Source: Candidatus Peribacteria bacterium RIFCSPLOWO2_12_FULL_55_15
GTDB taxonomy: Bacteria; Patescibacteriota; Gracilibacteria; Peribacterales; Peribacteraceae
Length of the DNA stretch: 33,481 nucleotides
Reading direction: 5' to 3'
Assembly (NCBI GenBank): GCA_001789045.1
Contig: MFYG01000002.1
Coordinates: 1 to 33,481, forward strand
The first letter of the stretch is position 1, and the number at the start of each line of letters is the position of its first letter. The notes beneath the pieces are model-generated. The model did no database searches, had not been told where the DNA came from, and saw only the letters and a program-made list of their open reading frames with translations. Below, piece by piece: positions 1 to 6,493 of the stretch. A program made the position numbers and the translations under genes.

Positions 1-100
1 GTCAAATACTCTATCGCCCTTTTTCACTATGTATCAGGCTATTTGAACAAGAATATTGAATCTGGGGTCAGAAAACTGGGGCTTTTTAAGACAAATCGAA
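1..100. other. Displaced tRNA-Val 3' flank (no gene seen)
   Basis: No convincing coding frame is present. By position this is the host sequence that would originally have followed the 3' end of tRNA-Val before element 1 was inserted. It ends at the hexamer TGGTGG (101-106), where the shared left-end sequence of the element begins. This is an inference from the repeat geometry only. Confidence 0.35.
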
Positions 101-217
101 TGGTGGTGCCTGGGCGACAAAATTATAACCGATTTTCGGGAAAACTGGTGCGGCGGCTGAAAAATTCGGGGGTAGCAGCCGCCGTTGCCGTGACGATTTG
201 TAACTGCTCTTTTGCTG
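101..217. repeat. Left-end repeat, copy A
   Basis: It begins with TGGTGG and then ctgggcgacaaaattataac, nearly identical to copy B (21870-22052) and to the inverted copy C (about 1724-1869). An imperfect stem follows (ggtgcggcggctg with cagccgccgttgcc). The repeat then ends in a short inverted piece of the recombinase gene: read on the minus strand, 190-217 matches recombinase codons 34-42 (AAKEQLQIV). The first 70 bases equal the alternative 3' end of the recombinase gene. The SLH gene stop codon lies four bases beyond the repeat. Confidence 0.75.
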
Positions 218-220
218 CCG

Positions 221-1687
221 TCAACGTTCCGAGTATCGTTGATTTGCAGGATCGTAATGCCAATAAGAGTACCGAAGAGGAGTACGAGATTGAAGGATTC
301 GGATATCTGCATACCCATCATCATTCAAATCATTGATGAAGATAAAGTCTTTAAGCGACACTTGTCGCTTCTGAATCCTCGCGGCATTCTCTAGCATCAC
401 TGGAGAAAGACTGAATAAATCTATAGACGGAAAGAGAATTGTATCCCCCTGCTTTACTGTAAGAAAAGTAGGATTGAGGTCGTCGCCCCAGCTAATTCCT
501 CCATTTCCTTTGTCTCTGGACGGTGGATGTATATAAAAATCGAAATATCCATTATGTGTCGTATCATTTGCATATTGTCTCCATTCAAGCCAGTTGTATT
601 CAGGATCGTCGAATTGAAGCGTGACCGCGTCCGGTTCAACGTATGCGGTCCCCATCACTGCCCTATGTTTTTGGATTCCTGCCTTAAGCGGAAAAATATA
701 GCGAGAAATGTTTAAGTTCACCGTTCCAGATGAGCCAGGAATAAAACGTTCGTGCAATTCTTCAATACTGTTATCGAGGCAAATTTCCTCTAAGGCTTCA
801 TTGCCTCTTTCTCGCGGCATAAAATTGCTCATGTCGCTGGCAATTTCAAAAACCAGAACGGGGCAATCTGGCTGGGTAGTAGCTTGTTCTTTATAATTGC
901 CATGCACACCTTGTACATCCTCACTTTCTGCGCCAACAAAAACGACACTATCACTTGTAATAGATTCGACCTTCATTAATTGTAAAACATCCCCCTTACG
1001 CAAGGTAGCTCTGTCAAAGAATTGGGTTTCTCTCCGACTCAAGAGCGAAGGATCATGAAAAATCTCTAGGGACTGACTCGGACTATTATAGTGTTCACCT
1101 TCAAGTCTGTAGAGAATTTCCGCCATTTCACCCCTCGTCAACTTATCGGTCAATCCCATGATAGTTTTCGGGATGGCATCGTATGCTTCGAGACGGGCAA
1201 CAGGACCATAGTACCACTCGCCACTTGGTCCGTGATCAATGGGCGAATTGATTCCCACATGACTTGCATGTTGGACAGTGATGATTTTTGAGGCTTCTAC
1301 AAAGGATATGGTATTGACTGGCTTGAAGGTGCCATCTGGATAACCATCTATTAATCCACTGCACCGAGCGGCATTCACGAAAGATGCGAACCAACTCAAA
1401 CGTGGTACATCCGGGAAGTCGGTGAATAAATCACAATTGGTGCCGGATTGGAAAGTGCCACTTTCGACCATGATTTTCACAAATTCCGCACGATTGATCG
1501 TCTGATCTGGTCGGAACATTCCATCGGGATACCCACTCACAATTCCTTCTGACTGAACATAGAGAATAGCATCGTAGTTGGGATGCGATCGTGGAACATC
1601 CGGGAATGCAGCCTCAGTTTTGCTTGGGAAAAATAGAACGCCGAGAAGGACAGTACTGCCGATTATCTTGTAGATAGCTTCGCGCAT
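221..1687 (-). CDS. Secreted S-layer homology (SLH) domain protein
   Basis: This 488-residue protein is predicted to be exported and attached to the cell envelope. A basic N-terminus and hydrophobic stretch (residues 5-22, possible cleavage after KTEA) are followed by three SLH repeats at about 27-78, 91-138 and 155-197. The repeats show the typical pattern F.DV...HW/Y, G.I.GYPDG.F.P and .NRAEF. The C-terminal half (215-488) is not recognised, but near its end has an acidic NDLNDDGYAD stretch like calcium-binding or FG-GAP-type repeats. The start ATG has a good Shine-Dalgarno (aaggaatgt-ATG). The gene is cargo of element 1. Its stop codon lies four bases from the left-end repeat, so the native C-terminus may have been trimmed by the element boundary. 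SLH domains normally bind pyruvylated wall polymers; that this one does so is assumed. Confidence 0.85.
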   Translation of the reverse strand: MREAIYKIIGSTVLLGVLFFPSKTEAAFPDVPRSHPNYDAILYVQSEGIVSGYPDGMFRPDQTINRAEFVKIMVESGTFQSGTNCDLFTDFPDVPRLSWFASFVNAARCSGLIDGYPDGTFKPVNTISFVEASKIITVQHASHVGINSPIDHGPSGEWYYGPVARLEAYDAIPKTIMGLTDKLTRGEMAEILYRLEGEHYNSPSQSLEIFHDPSLLSRRETQFFDRATLRKGDVLQLMKVESITSDSVVFVGAESEDVQGVHGNYKEQATTQPDCPVLVFEIASDMSNFMPRERGNEALEEICLDNSIEELHERFIPGSSGTVNLNISRYIFPLKAGIQKHRAVMGTAYVEPDAVTLQFDDPEYNWLEWRQYANDTTHNGYFDFYIHPPSRDKGNGGISWGDDLNPTFLTVKQGDTILFPSIDLFSLSPVMLENAARIQKRQVSLKDFIFINDLNDDGYADIRILQSRTPLRYSYWHYDPANQRYSER

Positions 1688-1719
1688 ACATTCCTTATGT
1701 TAGGGAAATTTTGCGGATG

Positions 1720-1947
1720 GCGCTAGCCCAGTTCAAGCCGTCTTGCTTTTCCAGTTTCGCGTGCTGTTCTGACGGAAACGGTCGTGGCGTGGCGGCTGCC
1801 CCCCAATTTTCAGCTGCCGCGCCAATGTTCGCGGAAATCGGTTATGATTTTGTCGCCCAGGGACCACCAATTGCGACGTTCGGGGGTGGCGCGCAAAACG
1901 CGCCACCCTATTTTGGCTTCGTATTGCACCGCATTCTCTTTCCATTC
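1720..1947 (-). repeat. Inverted mosaic repeat, copy C (unintegrated-type att junction)
   Basis: Read on the minus strand from 1947, it encodes the end of the recombinase (NAVQYEAKIGWRVLRATPE) through the core TGGTGG (complement of 1864-1869) and on to WWSLGDKIITDFREHWRGS then stop. This is the C-terminus expected before integration. A stem-loop follows (ggcgcggcagctg with cagccgccacgcc), then ccgtttccgt. Next comes a forward fragment of recombinase codons 48-53 (cagaacagcacgcgaaac) and a fragment like codons 448-456 (aagacggcttgaactgggct). The part at 1870-1940 is an inverted copy of 3358-3426, so inverted repeats flank the intact recombinase gene. Confidence 0.75.
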
Positions 1948-1974
1948 GCCAACGGCAAAACTTTTCTTTTCTGT

Positions 1975-1980
1975 TATGAT
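1975..1980 (+). promoter_or_regulatory. -10 box TATGAT of the recombinase gene
   Basis: TATGAT is followed by six bases (tctctc) and the ATG, so the transcript would start at or next to the start codon (leaderless). No clear -35 or Shine-Dalgarno is visible. It lies just outside the inverted mosaic repeat. Confidence 0.5.
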
Positions 1981-1986
1981 TCTCTC

Positions 1987-3456
1987 ATGGACAACCGCTA
2001 TGTCATCTACGTCCGAAAATCGAGTGAGCAGGAAGAGAGACAAGCGTTATCCATCGCTGCTCAATTTCGTGAACTCGAAGAGTACGCAGCAAAAGAGCAG
2101 TTACAAATCGTCGCCTCCTTCGAGGAGGCCAGAACAGCACGCGAAACCGGACGAACCGTATTCGGAGAAATGTTGGGATTGATTGTGAATGGTGAAGCAG
2201 ATGGGATTTTGTCTTGGCATCCAGATCGCCTTGCTCGTAATGCCGTGGACGGCGGCCAGATTATCCATCTTCTCGACTGCGGAAAACTGAAAGACCTACG
2301 CTTCCCGACCATGACCTTCGACAATAGTCCGAATGGGAAATTCATGCTGCAAATCGCTTTTGGGCAGTCGAAATACTACACAGATGCTTTGAGTGAGAAT
2401 GTGAAGCGGGGTATCCGACAGAAGCTCAAACGAGGCGAATGGTCATGGAAAGCGCCGACGGGCTATCTGAATAATCCTCATACGAGGAACATCGACATTG
2501 ATTCAGAGAAAGCGCCTATCATTCGAGAAGCGTTCAGGCTGTACGCCACCGGAGAGTACACGCTCGATGCGATCAAGGACTTTCTCGTAGGGAAGGATTT
2601 CCGCAGTCGATTGAACAACATCATGGGCAAGGCCTCCGTCCAGACGATGCTGAAAAATCCCATTCACTGCGGACTCATGCAGGTGAACGGTGAACTGCAT
2701 GAAGGTTCGTTCAAGCCACTCATCAGCAAAGAGCTGTTCGACACGTGCCAACTGGTTATGAAGAATCGAGGTAAAATGAAGCACAGGAGAAACCAAGATT
2801 TTCATTTCGTTGGCTGGCTCAAGTGTGCGGAGTGTGATTGCTCCATCACTTGCCAGAGGCAGAAAGGGCATCACTATTACCATTGCACAAAGAAGAAAGG
2901 TCCCTGCACAAGCAAGCACTACCTTCGTGAGGAAAAGATACTTGAGCAAGCCAGAAAGATTGTCGAACAGCTTTCCATGCCCGATGAATGGGCGGACAGC
3001 ATGCTGCGGGAACTCGACAAGCAAGAAGTCCAGAGCAAGTCAGACCATCGGGCAGCCGTTCAGCACGTGAAGAATGAGAAGCGAGAATTGGAGAAGAAGC
3101 TGGAAGACCTCCTCGACCTTCGACTCGATGGCACGATTACCAATGACGAATACATTGTGAAGAAGAACAAGCTCGTATCTGCGAAGGTCGATCTTGACCA
3201 GAAAATCGCCCGAGCTGAACGGAACCATTGTGAGTGGCTAGAACCGTGTCGGCAGATGATTAGGCGCAGCAAGGAAGCCAAAAGTCTGCTTCACACCAAA
3301 GACTTCAAAGAAATCCCAACATTTCTCAAGCAAGCCGGCTCGAACTGGGCTTTGAAAGAGGATGCGGTGCAATACGAAGCCAAAATAGGGTGGCGCGTTT
3401 TGCGCGCCACCCCCGAACGTCGCAATTGGTGGGCAATACTGGATTTGAACCAGTGA
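1987..3456 (+). CDS. Large serine recombinase (site-specific integrase)
   Basis: This 489-residue protein cuts and rejoins DNA at attachment sites through a serine-DNA intermediate. The resolvase domain (about 4-145) has the YVRKSS motif with Ser12 as the likely nucleophile and DRLAR at 80-84. The recombinase domain spans about 150-275. A zinc ribbon uses Cys280, Cys283, Cys300 and Cys307, and a coiled coil covers about 358-410. The start at 1987 is chosen because the resolvase fold begins there; the open frame upstream (from 1711) runs over the mosaic repeat. The last residues (AILDLNQ) are encoded by the antisense strand of tRNA-Val, because the gene crosses the att core at 3427-3432. The pre-integration C-terminus, seen in copy C, would be SLGDKIITDFREHWRGS. 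All key catalytic and zinc residues are present, so it may be active. Confidence 0.93.
   Translation: MDNRYVIYVRKSSEQEERQALSIAAQFRELEEYAAKEQLQIVASFEEARTARETGRTVFGEMLGLIVNGEADGILSWHPDRLARNAVDGGQIIHLLDCGKLKDLRFPTMTFDNSPNGKFMLQIAFGQSKYYTDALSENVKRGIRQKLKRGEWSWKAPTGYLNNPHTRNIDIDSEKAPIIREAFRLYATGEYTLDAIKDFLVGKDFRSRLNNIMGKASVQTMLKNPIHCGLMQVNGELHEGSFKPLISKELFDTCQLVMKNRGKMKHRRNQDFHFVGWLKCAECDCSITCQRQKGHHYYHCTKKKGPCTSKHYLREEKILEQARKIVEQLSMPDEWADSMLRELDKQEVQSKSDHRAAVQHVKNEKRELEKKLEDLLDLRLDGTITNDEYIVKKNKLVSAKVDLDQKIARAERNHCEWLEPCRQMIRRSKEAKSLLHTKDFKEIPTFLKQAGSNWALKEDAVQYEAKIGWRVLRATPERRNWWAILDLNQ
2113..2129 (+). repeat. Small hairpin at the breakpoint of the repeat copies
   Basis: gcctcc-ttcga-ggaggc forms a perfect six-pair hairpin inside recombinase codons 43-48. 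Copies A and B lose homology to the gene directly before it, and copy C regains homology directly after it. The hairpin is therefore exactly what is replaced in the rearranged copies. Confidence 0.5.
3291..3432 (+). repeat. Right-end repeat of element 1 (attL-like)
   Basis: This 3' end of the recombinase gene is almost identical to 24451-24588, which abuts tRNA-Ala. It holds a perfect ten-pair palindrome (gggtggcgcg ttttg cgcgccaccc, 3389-3413) and ends in TTGGTGG, which merges with the CCA end of tRNA-Val. The palindrome 14-20 bases from the core is a good candidate for a recombinase-binding arm. Confidence 0.7.
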
Positions 3457-3502
3457 CCTTTCGGATGTGAACCGAACGCTCTAACCGCTGAGCTAATTGC
3501 CC
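3427..3502 (-). tRNA. tRNA-Val (CAC)
   Basis: Full cloverleaf of 76 bases. Acceptor GGGCAAT pairs with ATTGCCC, D stem GCTC/GAGC, anticodon stem TTCGG/CCGAA with loop TTCACAT (anticodon CAC, codon GTG), and T stem ACTGG/CCAGT with TTCAAAT. The discriminator is A and CCA is encoded. The last 30 bases are also the antisense of the recombinase 3' end, so the element restores the tRNA end on integration. It lies 43 bases downstream of dcd on the same strand. Confidence 0.95.
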
Positions 3503-3545
3503 ATACAATAAAGAGTCTACGGTATGGCGAACTCCAGAGGAAAGT

Positions 3546-4136
3546 TCAGGAACGTGTGACGAACTCTATATCCTGATCGAGGCGGCTCTCCTCCGGGAGC
3601 ACCTGACCATGGTATTTGCTCCCCGGCTTCTTATTGTACGGCGTCTCCGCGGGACTCGACATCGTCTCGAAGGCGATCTGACAAATGCGCATTCCCGCGT
3701 AGAGCGCCACCGGCATGCGATTGAGGTTGCTGATTTCGAGCGTCACCGTTCCGGAGAATCCCGGATCCACGAATCCCGCCGTCGAGTGGACGATGATCCC
3801 GAGACGCCCGAGGGAACTCCTCCCCTCCACGCGCACGACGAGATCATCGGGAACCGCAATATGCTCCCGCGTGACCCCGAGCACAAATTCGCCCGGTTGG
3901 ACGATGAACGGTTCTCCGTCGGGAACGGTGATCATCCTCATGTTCCCCACAAACGTCTCCGCCTGTCGCGGATCGAGAACCGCAAACTTGCTGTGCTCGT
4001 ACAACTTGAATGTGTTCCCCAGGTGCAAATCCATACTCGACGCATGAATATGCCAACTCTCCGGAGGATCTGCGGAACGTATTCGGACCCGCCCCTCGGC
4101 AATAACCCGCCGAATATCCCGGTCGGAGAGAATCAT
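3546..4136 (-). CDS. dcd: dCTP deaminase
   Basis: Dcd deaminates dCTP to dUTP (some relatives also hydrolyse it to dUMP), feeding dTTP synthesis in the cytoplasm. The protein has the family start MILSDRDI, the EGRSSLGRLGI motif and DPGFSGTVTLEISN with the catalytic glutamate. With this start it has 196 residues, near the usual 190-205. ATG at 4136 is preferred over a GTG at 4157 because family members begin MILSDRDI and because a -10-like TATGGT lies six bases upstream. It is divergent from the unknown gene at 4186, leaving only about 50 bases for both promoters. Confidence 0.93.
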   Translation of the reverse strand: MILSDRDIRRVIAEGRVRIRSADPPESWHIHASSMDLHLGNTFKLYEHSKFAVLDPRQAETFVGNMRMITVPDGEPFIVQPGEFVLGVTREHIAVPDDLVVRVEGRSSLGRLGIIVHSTAGFVDPGFSGTVTLEISNLNRMPVALYAGMRICQIAFETMSSPAETPYNKKPGSKYHGQVLPEESRLDQDIEFVTRS

Positions 4137-4185
4137 GGGAAAACCATAGCAGAGCACCCCCTTGCATCCAACGAGAAGTCACACG

Positions 4186-5211
4186 ATGATGGACGGCATG
4201 ACGGACAGGAAAGAAAATGAACGGCCAGAGGAAGCCAAGGACAACGAACCAGATTTGCGGGCGCTTTCCCGGCGACGGGTATCGCTCGTTGCGGAGTTTC
4301 AGACCTACATGCACATCACATTCGATGGGCTCTCCCTCGCCTCTCACGAAGAAACCGAGGCGCTCCGCACTCCCCTCCTCCAAATGGAACTCACGGAAGA
4401 GGACATCGGCGCATGGGAACATTTTCGCGCATTCCTCCCGAAACTCCTGAACGCAGCACAGGCGCTCCATGTCAAGATTGACGACCTCCTGCGGCAAGCT
4501 GCCGATGACCGCCTCCTGGATTCGAACGATATTGCTGCGTGGCATGCATTCTTCCGGAGTGCGAGCATCGATTTCCAGGGAAAGAAGAGGGGAGCAGAGG
4601 AACTCGCGAGAAACCTATCGCAAAAAATGCAAAATACGGACGAACATCCACCGAAGAAAAACCAGGAACACCAATCTGAGAAGAACATCCTAAAAAGAGA
4701 TCAGGACGTTGAACAGAGACCTCAGGAGACAAGAGCGCAGGAAAAGAATGAAAAAAACACTCCACAAGAAACCCTTGAGAAGAGAGAGGAATACACCCCA
4801 CAAAAGGAGCCACTCTCGCTCCTTCGGAACACACAAACACGTACACGGTGGCTCCTCACGCTCCTCCCCTCCCAAATTTCCCCCCTCTATACGGCCGCTG
4901 CCAAACGCGGATCCACCGCTTTGCATGCAGTACAGAAAACACTGGAACAGAGCCTAGTACGGCAAAATTTTGGCTTCTTACACAGGAAAGACACGATCAT
5001 CCTCACAGCGGAGAAACTCCGGAACACCGAAGAATCCCTTGCAACATGCCAAGCCTCTGCCGCACAGAATGAAGAGGCCAAAACAGTCATTCTGGAACCT
5101 ATCTCACTCGCCTCCCAATCTGTCGTCGTGCATGGCATTCATCAAACCCTCCTGGAAAACATAAAGACCCTGGAAAAATACGGAATGCAAGGCGTACAAT
5201 GCTTGCTATGA
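4186..5211 (+). CDS. Hypothetical protein with charged central linker
   Basis: No family is recognised. The protein has about 341 residues. The first 130 look helical and folded, a very polar stretch (about 140-215, rich in Lys, Glu and Gln) looks like a linker or coiled coil, and the last 120 residues are again helix-like. There is no signal peptide and no clear membrane segment, so it is probably cytoplasmic. The start is uncertain: ATG at 4186 or 4198, with only a weak GAGAAG upstream; a TTG at 4162 is less likely. The stop TGA overlaps the ATG at 5208 (CTATGA), so it is translationally coupled to the DM13-like lipoprotein gene, which suggests a shared role. Confidence 0.7.
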   Translation: MMDGMTDRKENERPEEAKDNEPDLRALSRRRVSLVAEFQTYMHITFDGLSLASHEETEALRTPLLQMELTEEDIGAWEHFRAFLPKLLNAAQALHVKIDDLLRQAADDRLLDSNDIAAWHAFFRSASIDFQGKKRGAEELARNLSQKMQNTDEHPPKKNQEHQSEKNILKRDQDVEQRPQETRAQEKNEKNTPQETLEKREEYTPQKEPLSLLRNTQTRTRWLLTLLPSQISPLYTAAAKRGSTALHAVQKTLEQSLVRQNFGFLHRKDTIILTAEKLRNTEESLATCQASAAQNEEAKTVILEPISLASQSVVVHGIHQTLLENIKTLEKYGMQGVQCLL

Positions 5212-5789
5212 GACATTCTCGTCTTGCACTCCTGAGTATCGCCATCACTCTCGGAGGATGCCTTCCAATAGCACAAGAACGCCAAGAATATGACCCTTTG
5301 AGCAATCCTCTCTATGCGAAACGCTACTATGACGAACTTCTGGAAAATCTCGTTTCGCTCTCTATTTATAAAAATCCTATTCTCCAGAAAAAAGGAAAGG
5401 AGAAGAAGGTCGAACTTTCGCGACGTGATGCCATCATGAAAGCCAAAGAAGCAGAACAAAAGCAACGGAGTGGTACAAAGGGGGCATTCATCCCAATGGA
5501 AGAGTACGCACATGGAATCGCTCTTCTCGACGGTCACACCATTTACCTCTCCTCAGACTTCGAGGTAACGCCGGGAATCTCCCTTCACCTCTTCCTCACG
5601 ACTGCCGTCGACCCTCGTGATACGCCCTTTCCCGACCCCGATGCGATTGATTTCGGCCCACTCCAAAGCGCCTACGGAGCACAAGCATTTACAGCAAATC
5701 TTCCTGCGTCCACTATCCTCTACCGCACGGCAGTCCTCTGGGACACCGCATTAGAACGCCTGGTGAGTTTCGCTCAACTGAGCGAATAA
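5199..5789 (+). CDS. DM13-like domain lipoprotein
   Basis: A 196-residue lipoprotein. The signal peptide ends in the lipobox LGGC (Cys21 from the first ATG), so it would be anchored on the outer face of the membrane. The C-terminal half resembles the DM13 domain: DFEVTPGISLHLFLT, then IDFGPLQSAYGAQAF, then LYRTAVLWDTALERLVSFAQL, matching the family order 'GP.L.VYL... LG.LK...G.Q.Y.. ...Y.SV.IWC..F'. DM13 domains have been proposed to act in redox chemistry through a nearly invariant cysteine. Here that position reads VLWD, so the cysteine appears replaced by aspartate. Either the 5199 ATG or the 5208 ATG (overlapping the upstream TGA) may start it. The next gene, convergent, is a DsbA-like lipoprotein. 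Confidence 0.75.
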   Translation: MLAMRHSRLALLSIAITLGGCLPIAQERQEYDPLSNPLYAKRYYDELLENLVSLSIYKNPILQKKGKEKKVELSRRDAIMKAKEAEQKQRSGTKGAFIPMEEYAHGIALLDGHTIYLSSDFEVTPGISLHLFLTTAVDPRDTPFPDPDAIDFGPLQSAYGAQAFTANLPASTILYRTAVLWDTALERLVSFAQLSE

Positions 5790-5790
5790 C

Positions 5791-6411
5791 TCAAAGCTTC
5801 TGCTGCATCTTCTTCACGAGTTCATCGATGGCATCGGTAATCACTTTCAGTTCGTTTTGTACCGGCTCACCATTCACAAAGAACGTGGGTGTGCCCTTCA
5901 CTCCGACACTCTTCCCTTCCTCGTAATCTTCGAGAACCGTATCCTTCTTCATACGGGACTTGAGGCAGCGTTCAAAAAGAGGGACGTCGAGTTTCAATTC
6001 CTTCGCCCACACCGGTAAAATATCGGAACGAAGATCCAACTGTTTTTCGTATGCGATATCGACGAAATCCCAGAACTTTCCCTGATCTGCCGCACACTCA
6101 CTCGCCTGTGCCGCCACCATGGCATGACGGTGGAGGGAGACGATGGGAAAATGCTTAAACTCAAAACGGACCTTCGCGCCGTAATTCTCTAAAAGAGGCT
6201 GCACGATCTTCGACTGTGCCACCCGACATGCAGGACATTGAAAATCCCCGAATTCGTGGATGACGATGGGAGAAGTCATGTTACTCTTCGGATGCGGACC
6301 CTTGTGCGATTCCGCCGAAAGTCCCGTCTTGTCGACACAGGCAGTAAGGAGAAAAAGACAGAGGAAGCCGGTGAGGAGGAGTGGGAAACGGTATCGCATA
6401 AGTGATGTCAT
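5791..6411 (-). CDS. DsbA-like thiol oxidoreductase lipoprotein
   Basis: A 206-residue protein of the DsbA/thioredoxin_4 family, expected to form or isomerise disulfides in exported proteins. The signal peptide ends in the lipobox LLTAC (Cys25), so it is lipid-anchored outside the membrane. The active site is CPAC (Cys59, Cys62) in FGDFQCPACRVAQ, and the cis-proline loop is VKGTPTFFVNG. ATG at 6411 has a GGGTG nine bases upstream; ATG at 6399 is also possible, and the TTG at 6432 is not needed. The gene converges with the DM13-like lipoprotein gene, with almost no gap between their ends. A likely electron partner is the CcdA fusion at 24777. Confidence 0.92.
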   Translation of the reverse strand: MTSLMRYRFPLLLTGFLCLFLLTACVDKTGLSAESHKGPHPKSNMTSPIVIHEFGDFQCPACRVAQSKIVQPLLENYGAKVRFEFKHFPIVSLHRHAMVAAQASECAADQGKFWDFVDIAYEKQLDLRSDILPVWAKELKLDVPLFERCLKSRMKKDTVLEDYEEGKSVGVKGTPTFFVNGEPVQNELKVITDAIDELVKKMQQKL

Positions 6412-6445
6412 GGTACACGTCACCCTTCCCAATGCAATCCGGCCC

Positions 6446-6478
6446 CTCCCTTCCCCTCTCCCGCGGGGAGAGGGAATC
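6446..6478. repeat. REP-like palindrome (CCTCTCCC/GGGAGAGG)
   Basis: cctctccc-gcg-gggagagg is a perfect stem, in the gap between the dsbA-like gene and dnaX. Related copies lie at 16751, 17688, 24681 and 26103. It is directly upstream of the dnaX -10 box, so it may insulate the two divergent genes. Confidence 0.65.
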
Positions 6479-6480
6479 GC

Positions 6481-6486
6481 TATACT
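6481..6486 (+). promoter_or_regulatory. -10 box TATACT of dnaX
   Basis: TATACT lies seven bases before the GTG start of dnaX. No Shine-Dalgarno is present, so the dnaX mRNA is probably leaderless. No convincing -35 is visible inside the upstream palindrome. Confidence 0.5.
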
Positions 6487-6493
6487 CCCCCCT

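Larger units (their letters stand above)
101..3432. mobile_element. Element 1: tRNA-Val-anchored serine-recombinase element
   Basis: The proposed limits are the direct repeats TGGTGG at 101-106 and 3427-3432. The right copy is the complement of the 3' end CCACCA of tRNA-Val. The left end (101-217) carries the shared left-end sequence; the right end is the 3' end of the recombinase gene. Contents are an SLH surface-protein gene (minus), an inverted mosaic repeat (about 1724-1947) and the recombinase (plus). Integration beside tRNA 3' ends by a recombinase whose gene lies at the att site is well known for genomic islands. The same geometry is repeated at tRNA-Ala in this window, which makes chance unlikely. 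The six-base core is short, and no empty site is available for comparison. Confidence 0.6.

Noticed and set aside
1711-1986. N-terminal extension of the recombinase frame
   Set aside because: The extra 92 codons run over the inverted mosaic repeat; family homology and the -10 box both point to the ATG at 1987.
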